DNA of 46,143 bases from Bacteroidota bacterium (GTDB taxonomy: Bacteria > Bacteroidota > Rhodothermia > Rhodothermales > JANQRZ01), in the NCBI GenBank assembly GCA_038746285.1, contig JBCDKT010000030.1:1-46143 (forward strand), written 5' to 3'. Of the stretch, positions 26,482 through 35,352 are shown in pieces (the first letter of the stretch is position 1; the number at the start of each line of letters is the position of its first letter). The position numbers were made by a program, and so were the translations under genes. Below the pieces are notes generated by a model, which did no database searches, was not told where the DNA came from, and saw only the letters and a program-made list of their open reading frames with translations.

Positions 26482-27585
26482 ATGACCGACTCGGCCCCGC
26501 CCCGCGGCTGCTCGCGCCACCTGCTGATCATCGCGGTCCTGTTCGGGGTCGCGCTCGTAATCGTCGTCGCACGCAGCCCGGACGGCGTGCGGAACCTCCT
26601 CGCCAACCAGCAGGCGATGCGCGAGGGGAGCGAGGAGGCGCGGCAGATCGACTCGCCGGATGCGCTCCTCAGCTGGATCGCGGCCCACCCCGAGCGGGCC
26701 TCGCTCGTCGTCCTCGACGCCGACGGCACCGAACGGCTCCGTCTGGCGGGTGAGGCGGAGCGGCCCGTCGCCGGCTTGCCCGCGCTGTGGGTCGCCGCAG
26801 CGTGGGCCGAGCAGTCGGCGAGCGGGCGGCTGGACCCGTCGGCCGTGGCGCCCGAGGCGCTTGCGGTGCGCCGCCTGCCTGGCACCGGCGGCGGCGATGC
26901 CGACACCCTCGCGCTCAGCCCCGAGGCGCTCGTCCGCCGTACCCTGGCCGGCGACCGCGCCGCCGAGAGCGCCCTCGTCGACCGGCTCGGGGACCAGGCC
27001 GTCGCCGAGCGCGCGCGCCGCTACGGGGTCGCGGCCCCGGTCCCGTTCGAGGGGATGCTCCTCGCCTGGCAGGACGGCGACACGACGGCCGCCGAGGCCC
27101 CCGCTCTCGCCCGGCGTCTCGCCCGCGACGAGGCCTTCCGCGAGGCCGCCGTCCAGCGGTTCTACGACGAGGGCTTCCGCCTCACGCTCGCCGAGCAGCG
27201 CGCCGCCGCCGGGGCCTCGCTCCCGCGCGGGAGCGCCCTCAGCTACGCCCGCCTCCTCACCGACGCCCTCTCCGGCACGCTCAGCAGTCCCGACGCCTCG
27301 GCGCGCTTCCTCGACGTACTCGCCGTGCCGGACAGCCTCGGGGGCGATGCGCTCCGCTTCGGCGCGAAGGGCGGCGGCTTCCCAGGGCACCTCGCCTTCG
27401 CCGCCTGGGTGCAGACGGCCGAGCACCCGGCGGGCCGGTCCGCTGTCCTGATCCTGGACGACCTCCCGCTCGGGCTGTTCTACCACCTGTCCCAGACTGG
27501 GCTCGACAGCGGCCTCATCTTCCGCCTCCTCACCGACGAGGCGTTCCTCGACCAACGCCGTGGCACCGGGCTTCGTCGAGACTGA
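26482..27585 (+). CDS. Membrane-anchored beta-lactamase-fold protein lacking catalytic residues
   Basis: This 367-residue protein has one N-terminal membrane helix (about residues 13-30). The rest follows the class A beta-lactamase / serine hydrolase (COG2367-like) pattern. WIAAHPERASLVVLDADGTE and ERPVAGLPALWVAAAWAE correspond to the active-site helix, LAGDRAAESALVDRLG to the SDN loop, and FGAKGGGFPGHLAFAAWV to the K-[TG]-G strand. The SxxK positions read GLPA (98-101) and SDN reads GDR (157-159), so hydrolase activity is unlikely. It could bind peptidoglycan-like ligands or be a structural paralogue. Its last codons overlap the remnant of a short-chain dehydrogenase gene, so the C-terminus may be altered. 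Confidence 0.78.
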   Translation: MTDSAPPRGCSRHLLIIAVLFGVALVIVVARSPDGVRNLLANQQAMREGSEEARQIDSPDALLSWIAAHPERASLVVLDADGTERLRLAGEAERPVAGLPALWVAAAWAEQSASGRLDPSAVAPEALAVRRLPGTGGGDADTLALSPEALVRRTLAGDRAAESALVDRLGDQAVAERARRYGVAAPVPFEGMLLAWQDGDTTAAEAPALARRLARDEAFREAAVQRFYDEGFRLTLAEQRAAAGASLPRGSALSYARLLTDALSGTLSSPDASARFLDVLAVPDSLGGDALRFGAKGGGFPGHLAFAAWVQTAEHPAGRSAVLILDDLPLGLFYHLSQTGLDSGLIFRLLTDEAFLDQRRGTGLRRD

Positions 27586-27754
27586 GATGATCGGCTCGGT
27601 GCCGAGCGAGGTGCTGGACCGCTTCGTCGGGCGGACGCCGGTGCGGCGGCTGGGCCGGCCGGAAGACATCGCCGAGGCGTACCTGTTCCTCGCCTCCGAG
27701 GGTGCGGGCCTCGTCACGGGTGCCGTGCTACGCGTGGACGGCGGCCTCGCGCTC
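27551..27754 (+). pseudogene. C-terminal remnant of a FabG-like short-chain dehydrogenase
   Basis: Translation in this frame gives TNAVAPGFVETEM, then RTPVRRLGRPEDIAEAYLFL and GAVLRVDGGLAL, the last about 67 residues of a 3-oxoacyl-ACP reductase-type SDR. The Rossmann nucleotide-binding part and the Ser-Tyr-Lys catalytic region are absent. Upstream, the DNA belongs to the beta-lactamase-like gene in another frame; downstream no stop follows the usual VDGGLxx end. The first 35 nt overlap the preceding gene. It reads as a deletion or recombination scar. An open frame continues to 27976, so a chimeric protein cannot be wholly excluded. Confidence 0.75.
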
Positions 27755-27859
27755 CAGCCAGACCGTTCGGCAAACGGTCGTAGCTTGGAACCCTCCGTGC
27801 CCATGTTCGCACGGGCTCCTCCCCTCAAGCCCCTCAACTCTATGCTGCCGCTTCTTCCG

Positions 27860-27976
27860 ATGAACAACCTCCTCCGCACGCTCATCGCCGGCTACGGCGC
27901 TAAAAAACTCGGCGGCGGGTGCTTCTCGACGGTCCTCATCTTCATCCTCCTCTTCTGGCTCCTCGGCCAGTGCTGA
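27860..27976 (+). CDS. Small membrane protein (38 residues)
   Basis: MNNLLRTLIAGYGAKKLGGGC opens a tiny protein, followed by one hydrophobic helix FSTVLIFILLFWLLGQC. The GAKKLGGGC motif followed by a single helix resembles short conserved proteins I associate with Bacteroidota, function unknown. An upstream in-frame ATG at 27842 would give 44 residues. It is in frame with the SDR remnant but is better read as a separate gene. A terminator follows at 28019. Confidence 0.6.
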   Translation: MNNLLRTLIAGYGAKKLGGGCFSTVLIFILLFWLLGQC

Positions 27977-28018
27977 TCGGCATGGCCTGAGCACTCTTCG
28001 GGCCGCGTTTCTATGGTG

Positions 28019-28049
28019 AGGGCGCGTCTGACCCCAGACGTGCCCTTTT
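28019..28049 (+). terminator. Rho-independent terminator
   Basis: AGGGCGCGTCTG (28019-28030) pairs with CAGACGTGCCCT (28035-28046) over 12 bp with one G-T wobble and a 4-nt loop, followed by TTT. It lies 42 nt after the small membrane gene and 33 nt before the amidase-caspase gene, so it separates the two transcription units. Confidence 0.8.
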
Positions 28050-28082
28050 CGTTCTCGCCCCAACGCTCTGCCGAGGTCCGCC

Positions 28083-30980
28083 ATGCCCAAGCCGTTCCAC
28101 GCCCTCACCGTCAGCGACTTCGCTGCCCTGCTCGACGATTTCCCGTTCACGCGGCAGATCAACACCGTCCACATGCACCACACATGGCGGCCCAACCACG
28201 CGCAGGACCGGGGCCACGCCTCGGTCGAAGCGATGTGGCGCTTTCACACCCAGCACCTCGGCTGGAGCGACATCGCGCAGCACGTCACGATCGACAAGCA
28301 CGGCACGATCTGGACCGGGCGCAGTTGGAACGCCGTGCCCGCCTCCGCCCGGGGCCACAACGGCAACACCGTCGCCGGGCCGTTCATGTTCGAGATGACC
28401 GGCGACTTCGACGTGGGCCGGGACGCGTTCGAGGGCCCGCAGCGGGAGGCGGTGCTGGAGGTGATCGCGCTCGTCCAGCGGCGGTTCGGGCTGCCGCCCG
28501 AGGCGCTGCGGTTCCACAACGAGATGGCCGCCAAGACGTGCCCCGGCACGAGCATCGACAAGGCCGAGGTGGTCGAGGCCGTGCGGCGGCTGCACGAGGC
28601 GATGGGCGCGCCCGGCGATGCGGAGCCGCTCACGCCCATCGAGCCGTTCGGGCCAGAAACCCTCGCGGTGCACGACATCCTCACCGACCTCGTCGAGATC
28701 GACCCCGTGGCAGTGTCGCGGTCGGCGGAGGCCGACGCCGAACTGCCCGACGAGGCGATGTCGCGCGAGCAGATCTTCTTCCTCTTCGGCGGCGACGGCG
28801 AGGCGCAGCGCGGCGGCGAGACGGCCCGCGCCCGCCTCACGCCCGAGATGATGACCGAACTCCGTCCCCACGTCGTCAACCTCACCGAGGGGCGGTTCTC
28901 GGACAGCGGCCGGTTCCAGACCACGCCGTCGGACGTGCGCGCGCTCTTCGGCGAGCACCTGCCGGCGGCGCTCAAGCGGGCGCGCGGCCTCGGCGAGCCG
29001 CTCCACGTCGTCTTCTACGCCCACGGCGGCCTCGTCCCCGAAAAGGCCGCGCTGGAGACGGCCTACACGCACGTCCAGTGGTGGAGGCAGCACCCGAACG
29101 TCTACCCGGTCTACTTCGTCTGGGAGACGAGCCTGTTCGAGACGATTGGGCAGGCGCTCAGCACGCGGGGCCGGAGCCTCGGGCAGCGGGCCGTCACCGA
29201 CGGGTTCGTCGAGGCCCTCGTGCGCTACGGCATGCTCGCGCCGTGGGCATGGTCGCGGATGAAGCTCAGCGCCGCGCTCGCCTCGGCCGACGGCGGCGGG
29301 GCGCGCTTCGTGGCGCACGAGCTAGCGAGCTTCACGAGCCGCTTCCACAAAGCCGTCGGCGAGGGCGAGATCAAGCTCCACGGCATCGGCCACAGTGCCG
29401 GGTCGATCTTCCACAGCTACTTTCTCCCGGCGGCGCTCGACCTCGGCGTACCGTCGTTCGAGACGCTGCATTTCCTCGCCCCGGCCCTCCGGGTGGACGC
29501 CTTCAAGGAGCGCCTCGCCGCCCGCCTCGGCGACGGGATCGACCACCTGGGTCTGTTCACGATGACGCGCGAGGCCGAGCGCGACGACCACTGCGCGCAC
29601 GTCTACCGCAAGTCGCTCCTCTACCTGATCCACCACGCTCTCGAGCGCGAGAAGCGCACCCCGATCCTCGGCCTCGAAGAGAGCCTCCGCGCCGACGACG
29701 ACCTCGCGGACCTCTTCGGCCTCGGCGGCGCGCCCTCGGACCGGGCCGAGACGGTTTTCTCACCGACCCAGACGATCTCGGGCCGGAGCGCGACCACGGC
29801 GACGACGCACGGCGGGTTCGACAACGACGCGCCGACGATGCAGAGCGTGCTCCGCCGCATCCTCGACGCGCCGGCGGGCGAGCCGGTCGCGGCGTTCCCC
29901 GCCGAGCAGAGCCGGGGCGACGCGTGGGCGCGCTCCGAGCCGCCCCCGCCCGAACTGCAAGACGTCGGCAGCACGCTCGCGCCGATCCCGCCCCGCCCGC
30001 CGGAGCCGGTCCCGTCGGCCGTCCCCGCGACGCCGGGCGTACCGACGGCCGGTGCCCGGCGGCGCGCGCTCTGCGTCGGCATCGACGCCTACTCGAGCCA
30101 GCCGCTCGCCGGGTGCGTGGCGGATGCCAGGGCGTGGGCCTCGGCGCTCCGCGACCTCCGGTTCGAGCCCATGCTCCTTCTCAACGAGGCCGCGACGCGC
30201 GAGGGCATGTTGGCGAGCCTCGAAGACCTCGTGCGGAGCGGGCAGCCCGGCGACGTGCTCGTCTTCCAGTACGCCGGGCACGGGACCTACTTCCGCGACG
30301 AGACCGGCGACGAGCGCGACGGCCGCGACGAAGCCTTCTGCCCCGTCGACTTCGACACCGGCGCGGTGGTCCTCGACGACGAGGTGCGCGAGCTCTTCGC
30401 CCAGGTCGCCGACGGGGTCAACCTGACGTGCTTCATCGACTGCTGCCACTCGGGCTCGATCACCCGCCTCGCGCTCCGCGCCGGGCACGACGACCGCCCG
30501 CGCACCGTCGCGCCGACGCCCGCGATGCGCGCCTTTCGCGACCGCCTCAAAGCCGAGCAGGGCCGGAGCCGGATCGCCGCCTCCGCCGCTGCGATGCGCG
30601 ACGTGACCTTCTCCGCCTGCCAGCCCGACGAGGTGGCGTGGGAGCGCGACGGGCAGGGCGACTTCACCCGGCGCGGCGTCCACATTCTGAGCGAACACAG
30701 CCTCCGCGAAGGTGGTGGGCTGACCAACCAGGCGTTCCACGACGCCGTGCTCGAGCGCTTCGGGCCGAGCCCGCGCCAGACGCCCTACTTTGACGCCGCC
30801 GAGGCTGCGAAGCGGCGTCCCCTGCTCGCGCCGCTCACCGCCTCGCCGGAGCGGTCGGCGCTGCTTGCGACGAACGGGGCCGCGTCCGGCGGAGCCGCGT
30901 CCGATCCGCAGGCCGTGGTCCGAGGGCTGCACCGCGCCGTGCAGCAGTTCGAGCGAGCCCTCGCCGCCCTGGACCGCTAG
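28083..30980 (+). CDS. Amidase-alpha/beta hydrolase-caspase three-domain protein
   Basis: This encodes a 965-residue protein with no signal peptide or membrane helix. Residues about 25-180 form an N-acetylmuramoyl-L-alanine amidase (PGRP/Amidase_2) domain with likely zinc ligands His33 (HMHHTW), His145 (RFHNE) and Cys153 (KTCPG), plus Lys151. Residues about 300-535 contain an alpha/beta hydrolase-like domain: VVFYAHGGLVPE resembles the oxyanion strand and HGIGHSAGSI places nucleophile Ser438. A Pro/Arg-rich linker (about 560-655) leads to a C14 caspase domain (about 657-830): RRALCVGIDAYSS, His733 in YAGHGT and Cys788 in FIDCCHSGS. All key residues of amidase and caspase appear intact. A metallopeptidase gene follows after 4 nt. 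The role is unknown; a processed lytic effector or a cell-death/defence protein are the leading ideas. Confidence 0.88.
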   Translation: MPKPFHALTVSDFAALLDDFPFTRQINTVHMHHTWRPNHAQDRGHASVEAMWRFHTQHLGWSDIAQHVTIDKHGTIWTGRSWNAVPASARGHNGNTVAGPFMFEMTGDFDVGRDAFEGPQREAVLEVIALVQRRFGLPPEALRFHNEMAAKTCPGTSIDKAEVVEAVRRLHEAMGAPGDAEPLTPIEPFGPETLAVHDILTDLVEIDPVAVSRSAEADAELPDEAMSREQIFFLFGGDGEAQRGGETARARLTPEMMTELRPHVVNLTEGRFSDSGRFQTTPSDVRALFGEHLPAALKRARGLGEPLHVVFYAHGGLVPEKAALETAYTHVQWWRQHPNVYPVYFVWETSLFETIGQALSTRGRSLGQRAVTDGFVEALVRYGMLAPWAWSRMKLSAALASADGGGARFVAHELASFTSRFHKAVGEGEIKLHGIGHSAGSIFHSYFLPAALDLGVPSFETLHFLAPALRVDAFKERLAARLGDGIDHLGLFTMTREAERDDHCAHVYRKSLLYLIHHALEREKRTPILGLEESLRADDDLADLFGLGGAPSDRAETVFSPTQTISGRSATTATTHGGFDNDAPTMQSVLRRILDAPAGEPVAAFPAEQSRGDAWARSEPPPPELQDVGSTLAPIPPRPPEPVPSAVPATPGVPTAGARRRALCVGIDAYSSQPLAGCVADARAWASALRDLRFEPMLLLNEAATREGMLASLEDLVRSGQPGDVLVFQYAGHGTYFRDETGDERDGRDEAFCPVDFDTGAVVLDDEVRELFAQVADGVNLTCFIDCCHSGSITRLALRAGHDDRPRTVAPTPAMRAFRDRLKAEQGRSRIAASAAAMRDVTFSACQPDEVAWERDGQGDFTRRGVHILSEHSLREGGGLTNQAFHDAVLERFGPSPRQTPYFDAAEAAKRRPLLAPLTASPERSALLATNGAASGGAASDPQAVVRGLHRAVQQFERALAALDR

Positions 30981-30984
30981 CCCG

Positions 30985-32922
30985 ATGGACCAGCCGACGA
31001 CACCGACGCCCTCGACGCCGGACGCGAGCGCGGCCCAGGCCCAGAGCCGAGGGCTGACGGAGGACGAGGCAGGCGGCGCTTCCGCACCCGAGCTGGCTCC
31101 GCCGTGGGCCGTCTGCATCGGCGAGGGCGTGCGGCGGGCGCTGCGGGCGCGGCCCTACGAGCGGCAGCGCGGCGACCCAGTCTACCGCCCGCTCCGCATC
31201 TACACGCTCGACGCCGGAGCCTCGCGCGGCGACGCCCCCGTAGCCCGGGTCAACGTCCCCTACGAGCCGCTCGCGCCCGGCCCCAAAGGGCAGCTTTTCG
31301 AGGTCGAGGAGACCTTCCGCACGGCCGACGGACTGCGGCCCCAGGTGGTTGACCTCGACGCGCCCCGCGTCCTCCTGGAGAGCGGGCGGACGCCCTCGCC
31401 CTCGGACCCGCAGTTCCACCAGCAGATGGTCTACGCCGTCTGCACCCTCACCTACGCCGCCTTCCGCAAGGCCCTCGGGCGCGACCTCGCGTGGGGCTTC
31501 GACGGCACGCCCGACGCCGACGGCCTCGTCCGCCTCCGGCTGCTGCCCCACGCCTTCGAGGGACGGAACGCGTACTACGATCCCGAAGCGGGGACGCTCA
31601 ACTTCGGCTACTTCCGCAACGCAGGCGACGCGCGCGGGCGCAACGTCCCCGGCGGCGTCACCTTCACCTGCCTCGCCCACGACATCGTCGCGCACGAGGT
31701 CACGCACGCGCTCCTCGACGGCCTCCGCGCCCACTTCACGCTCCCGACCAACCCCGATGTCCTCGCCTTCCACGAGGCTCTAGCCGACCTCGTGGCCATC
31801 TTCCAGCGCTTCGGCTACCCCGAGGTCGTCCGCGCCGCGATCCGCCGGGCGCGGGGGCGGCCCGAGAAGTCTGAGGTCCTGACCGGCCTCGCCCGGCAGC
31901 TTGCCCGCGCCACCGGCCACCACGCCGAAACGCTCCGCTCCACCGTCAGCGCCGAGCGCGACCTCCCCCGCTACCGCGAGGCCAGCCCCGCGCCGCACGC
32001 GCGCGGCGAACTCCTGATCGGGGCCGTCTTCGAGGCGTTCCTGACCGTCTTCCAGCGCAAGTCGGCGCGCCTCCTGCGCCTCGCCACCGGCGGCACCGGC
32101 ATCCTCCCCGAAGGCGACCTCCCCGCCGACCTCGTCGAGGCGCTCGCGGACAAGGCGTGCGCGCTCGCCGGGCAGTTCCTCACGATCTGCATCCGCGCCG
32201 TGGACTACTGCCCGCCCGTCGACATCGAGTTCGGCGAGTTCCTCCGCGCCGTCATCACAGCCGACTACGACCTCGTCCCGGACGACCCGTGGGGCTACCG
32301 CGAGGCGTGGATCGACGCCTTCCAGCGGCGCGGCATCTACCCGCACGGCGTGGCGTCGCTCAGCGAGGACGCCCTCCTCTGGCGCGCCCCGCGCCCCGGC
32401 ACGCCGCCGGTCGCCGACCTCAGCTTCGGCCGCCTCGCCTTCGGCGCGAGTCCGACGCAGGTCGCTGGCCGCGAAGAGCTAGAGGCGCAGGCGACAGCGC
32501 TGGCAACGTACCTCACCGGCCCCGGCCGCCTCCAGGCCCTCGGCCTCGCCGAACCCGGCACCGACGCGAGCGGCAATGTGATCGACCCGCCGTGCATCGA
32601 GTCGGTCCGCCCGTCGCGGCGGGTCGGGCCGGACGGGCAGATGATCTTCGACCTCGTCGCCGAGGTGACGCAGTACCGGACCCTGCGCGGCCCAAACGGC
32701 ACACCGATGCGCTTCTACGGCGGCGCGACCTTCATCCTCGGCCCGAGCGGGGCCATCCGCTACGTGGTCTCCAAAGACCCGACGAGCGCGCGCCGCCTGC
32801 AGCGCCAGCACGCCTTCGTCGAGAGCGACACCGGGCAGCGCGCCTGGGTCGTCCGCGACGGCCGGCCGCAGTCGACCGCCCACCTCTTCCGCCTCCTGCA
32901 CGCGCGCGATACGGTGGGCTAG
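30985..32922 (+). CDS. Zinc metallopeptidase, gluzincin type (HExxH...E)
   Basis: This 645-residue protein starts 4 nt after the amidase-caspase gene and has no signal peptide; the N-terminus is a Pro/Thr/Ala-rich tail (residues 1-35). The catalytic core has VAHEVTHALLDG with His237, Glu238 and His241, and FHEALADLV with Glu264 as likely third zinc ligand. This spacing and the ExxxD pattern are like M4-type gluzincins. A C-terminal domain (about 530-645) has VRPSRRVGPDGQMIFDLVAE and YGGATFILGPSGAIRYVV strands. The partner caspase protein has a long interdomain linker that could be a substrate; that is a guess. The last 4 nt overlap the convergent lipoprotein gene. Confidence 0.85.
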   Translation: MDQPTTPTPSTPDASAAQAQSRGLTEDEAGGASAPELAPPWAVCIGEGVRRALRARPYERQRGDPVYRPLRIYTLDAGASRGDAPVARVNVPYEPLAPGPKGQLFEVEETFRTADGLRPQVVDLDAPRVLLESGRTPSPSDPQFHQQMVYAVCTLTYAAFRKALGRDLAWGFDGTPDADGLVRLRLLPHAFEGRNAYYDPEAGTLNFGYFRNAGDARGRNVPGGVTFTCLAHDIVAHEVTHALLDGLRAHFTLPTNPDVLAFHEALADLVAIFQRFGYPEVVRAAIRRARGRPEKSEVLTGLARQLARATGHHAETLRSTVSAERDLPRYREASPAPHARGELLIGAVFEAFLTVFQRKSARLLRLATGGTGILPEGDLPADLVEALADKACALAGQFLTICIRAVDYCPPVDIEFGEFLRAVITADYDLVPDDPWGYREAWIDAFQRRGIYPHGVASLSEDALLWRAPRPGTPPVADLSFGRLAFGASPTQVAGREELEAQATALATYLTGPGRLQALGLAEPGTDASGNVIDPPCIESVRPSRRVGPDGQMIFDLVAEVTQYRTLRGPNGTPMRFYGGATFILGPSGAIRYVVSKDPTSARRLQRQHAFVESDTGQRAWVVRDGRPQSTAHLFRLLHARDTVG

Positions 32923-33539
32923 AGACAGCCGGTGGGGTCGAACCACGACCCGTCGCCGACCTGAGAGACCTCGCCGTCGTCCGTGCGGAACAGGTCGCCG
33001 CTCACCTCGGGCTGTACGACGTAGAGGTCGTCGAAGACCGTTCGGCTCCCGTAGGTGAAGAAGGCGCGGTAGAAGCCGGACGGCACGAGGTCGCCCCGCG
33101 CGTCGCGGAGGTCCCAGTCGAAGCTCCGGCTCGGGCTATCCTTCTCGAAGGCCCGTACCGTCTCGCCCGTCCGGCCGCGCACGTAGGCGAGACTGCCGCC
33201 CACCGCCGTTGAGGTCGGGTCCGGCCCTACCGTGTGCCAGTACGCCCGAACGATCTCGATGCGGACTTCGTTGGGCAGGTTGATGAAGCGCAGGACGCGG
33301 ACGCCTTCGCCCGTTTCATAGACGGAGCGGCCCCGGTACGGGTTCGGCACGGCCGCGATCAGGCCCGCCGTGCGCGCAGGTCTGCCGCAGACGAAAAACG
33401 GATCTACCTCTGGGCTTGTCTCCAGCGTGATGGCGAATCCGGTGACGGCGAGGTCGGACTGCGGGATGGTCTCGCCGCTGTCGCAGCCGGCGACGGGCAG
33501 CAAGATGAGGATTGCGAGGACTAAAGCGGAGCGGATCAT
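32919..33539 (-). CDS. Predicted lipoprotein of unknown function
   Basis: This 206-residue protein has a signal peptide ending in a lipobox (LLPVAGC, Cys19). The body contains VPNPYRGRSVYE and FDWDLRDARGDLVPSGFYRAFF, which resemble the FlgD/T9SS-type Ig-like fold common in Bacteroidota secreted proteins, although the usual C-terminal position is not kept. Three further cysteines lie after the lipobox Cys. No catalytic motif is seen. It is convergent with the metallopeptidase gene, sharing 4 nt at the stops. It is expected to sit in the outer membrane or on the surface. Confidence 0.8.
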   Translation of the reverse strand: MIRSALVLAILILLPVAGCDSGETIPQSDLAVTGFAITLETSPEVDPFFVCGRPARTAGLIAAVPNPYRGRSVYETGEGVRVLRFINLPNEVRIEIVRAYWHTVGPDPTSTAVGGSLAYVRGRTGETVRAFEKDSPSRSFDWDLRDARGDLVPSGFYRAFFTYGSRTVFDDLYVVQPEVSGDLFRTDDGEVSQVGDGSWFDPTGCL

Positions 33540-33589
33540 GCGTTAGGAAACGGGTAAGAGAAGGCGCCGAATATAACCCGACTCGCTCG

Positions 33590-35326
33590 TCAGCCACTCC
33601 GCTTCCCCGCCGAGATCAGTTCGCGGGCGCTTTCGAGGGCGGCTTCGCTGAGCGCCTCGCCGCTCGTGAGCGCGGCCACTTCGCGCGTCCGCTCCTCGTC
33701 CGCGAGCCGCCGGATCGTGGTCTTGGTGCGCGCCCCCTCCGGGTCGTCCTCGACGTGCTTCTCGACGAGGAAGTGGTGGTCGCCGAGCGCAGCGATCTGC
33801 GGGAGGTGCGTGATGGCGATGATCTGGTGGTAGGCCCCGAGCCGCTGCATGCTCTCGCCCACGCGCCGCGCCACCTCGCCCGAGATGCCCACGTCAATCT
33901 CGTCGAAGACGAGGATCGGGAGGCGCTCGCTCTTGGCGAGGATCGTCTTGAGCGCGAGCATGATCCGGCTGACCTCGCCGCCACTCGCCACCTTAACGAG
34001 CGGGCGCGGGGCTTCGCCGACGTTCGTGGTGATGTAGAACTCGACGAGGTCGGCCCCGGTCGGGAGTGCGCGGAGGCGGACCGTGTCCTTGCCGTCGGGC
34101 CACGCGATCCAGCCGTTGGCGTCCGGCTCCCGGCTGAAGTCGACGACGAACTGGCCGTGCGGCATCCCGAGGTCGGCCAGCTCGTGCTGGATCATCTGCT
34201 CGATCCGCTCGGCGACCTCGTGGCGCTTCTGGCTGAGCCGGTAGGCCGCCTCGGAGAGCGCCGCCTGCGCCTCCGCGATCTGTCCGTCGATCCGGGCGAT
34301 GCTGCCCTCGAAGTCGGCGGCGAGGTCGTAGGTCGCGCCAATCTCTTTGCGGTGGTCGAGGACGGCGTCGAGCGAGCCGCCGTACTTGCGCTTCAGGCCT
34401 TCGAGCGCACCGAGCCGCTCGCGGATGCCTTCGAGCCGCTCCGGGTTGAACTCGATCCGGGCGTTGTAGCCCTGGAGGAACTTCGTCGCCTCCTCGACGG
34501 CGATCTCGGCCGCCTGCATCTCGGCGAGCGTCGCCTCGAACGTCTCGTCGATCCGGGCGAGGTCGCGCAGCCCGTTGCGGACGACGACGAGCCGGTCGTA
34601 GATGGCGTCCTCGCTCTCATAGAGGAGTTCGTAGAGGCTGGCGGTGGCCTCGTAGAGCGTCTCGGCATTTTCGAGGATCCGCCGCTCGGCGTCGAGCGCT
34701 TCCTCCTCGTCGGCCTCGGGCGCGACGCCGTCGATCTCGTCGATCTGAAACGCGAAGAGCGTCTTCTGCTGCTGCAGCTCCGCCTCGCGCCGGACGAGGT
34801 CGGCCCGCTTGCGCTGGAGCCGGGCGACCTCCTCGAAGGGCGCTCGGTAGGCGTCGACGAGCCCGCCCAGCCCGCCGAAGTCGTCCAGCAGGCTGAGGTG
34901 CGTCTCGGTCCGCAGGAGCGACTGGTGCTCGTGCTGCCCGTGGAGATCGATCACATGCTGGGCGACGGCGCGGAGAACGGCGAGCGTCGCGGGCGTGTCG
35001 TTGACGAAGGCGCGGCTGTGGGAGGCCGAGACCTCGCGCCGGACGACGAGCGCGCCCGACGGGAACGGCTCGATCTCGTGGCTCCGCAGGAGGTCCGGCA
35101 GGCCGCCCTCGTTGGCGTCGTCGAACAGCCCCTCGATGACCGCCTTCTTCGCCCCGGCGCGGACCGCTTCGGTCGACGCCCGCTCGCCGAGGATCAGCCC
35201 GAGCGCGCCGAGGAGGATCGACTTGCCCGCCCCCGTCTCGCCCGTGATGATGTTCAGCCCGCTGTCGAACTCGACCTCGAGGGCTTCAATGAGCGCGTAG
35301 TCGCGGATGTGGAGCGAGCGAAGCAT
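33590..35326 (-). CDS. recN: DNA repair protein RecN
   Basis: This 578-residue SMC-like ATPase acts in double-strand break repair. The start MLRSLHIRDYALIEALEVEF is typical, followed by the Walker A GETGAGKS (Lys35). A Q-loop/HGQHEHQSLL motif lies near 125-135, a long coiled coil spans about 160-400, the signature region is VASGGEVSRIMLALK and the Walker B is ILVFDEIDVGISGEVA. The C-terminal ITHLPQIAALGDHHFLVEK is also diagnostic. Length matches the family. The frame stays open far upstream, but the ATG at 35326 is the conserved start. The upstream membrane-protein gene ends 26 nt before it. Confidence 0.97.
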   Translation of the reverse strand: MLRSLHIRDYALIEALEVEFDSGLNIITGETGAGKSILLGALGLILGERASTEAVRAGAKKAVIEGLFDDANEGGLPDLLRSHEIEPFPSGALVVRREVSASHSRAFVNDTPATLAVLRAVAQHVIDLHGQHEHQSLLRTETHLSLLDDFGGLGGLVDAYRAPFEEVARLQRKRADLVRREAELQQQKTLFAFQIDEIDGVAPEADEEEALDAERRILENAETLYEATASLYELLYESEDAIYDRLVVVRNGLRDLARIDETFEATLAEMQAAEIAVEEATKFLQGYNARIEFNPERLEGIRERLGALEGLKRKYGGSLDAVLDHRKEIGATYDLAADFEGSIARIDGQIAEAQAALSEAAYRLSQKRHEVAERIEQMIQHELADLGMPHGQFVVDFSREPDANGWIAWPDGKDTVRLRALPTGADLVEFYITTNVGEAPRPLVKVASGGEVSRIMLALKTILAKSERLPILVFDEIDVGISGEVARRVGESMQRLGAYHQIIAITHLPQIAALGDHHFLVEKHVEDDPEGARTKTTIRRLADEERTREVAALTSGEALSEAALESARELISAGKRSG

Positions 35327-35352
35327 AGCAGGGCGGGCGAACGGGCTACATA

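Noticed and set aside
27560-27976. Single 138-residue protein joining the SDR end and the small membrane protein
   Set aside because: The two parts are unrelated, the SDR part lacks its active site, and the second part reads as a complete small protein with its own ATG.
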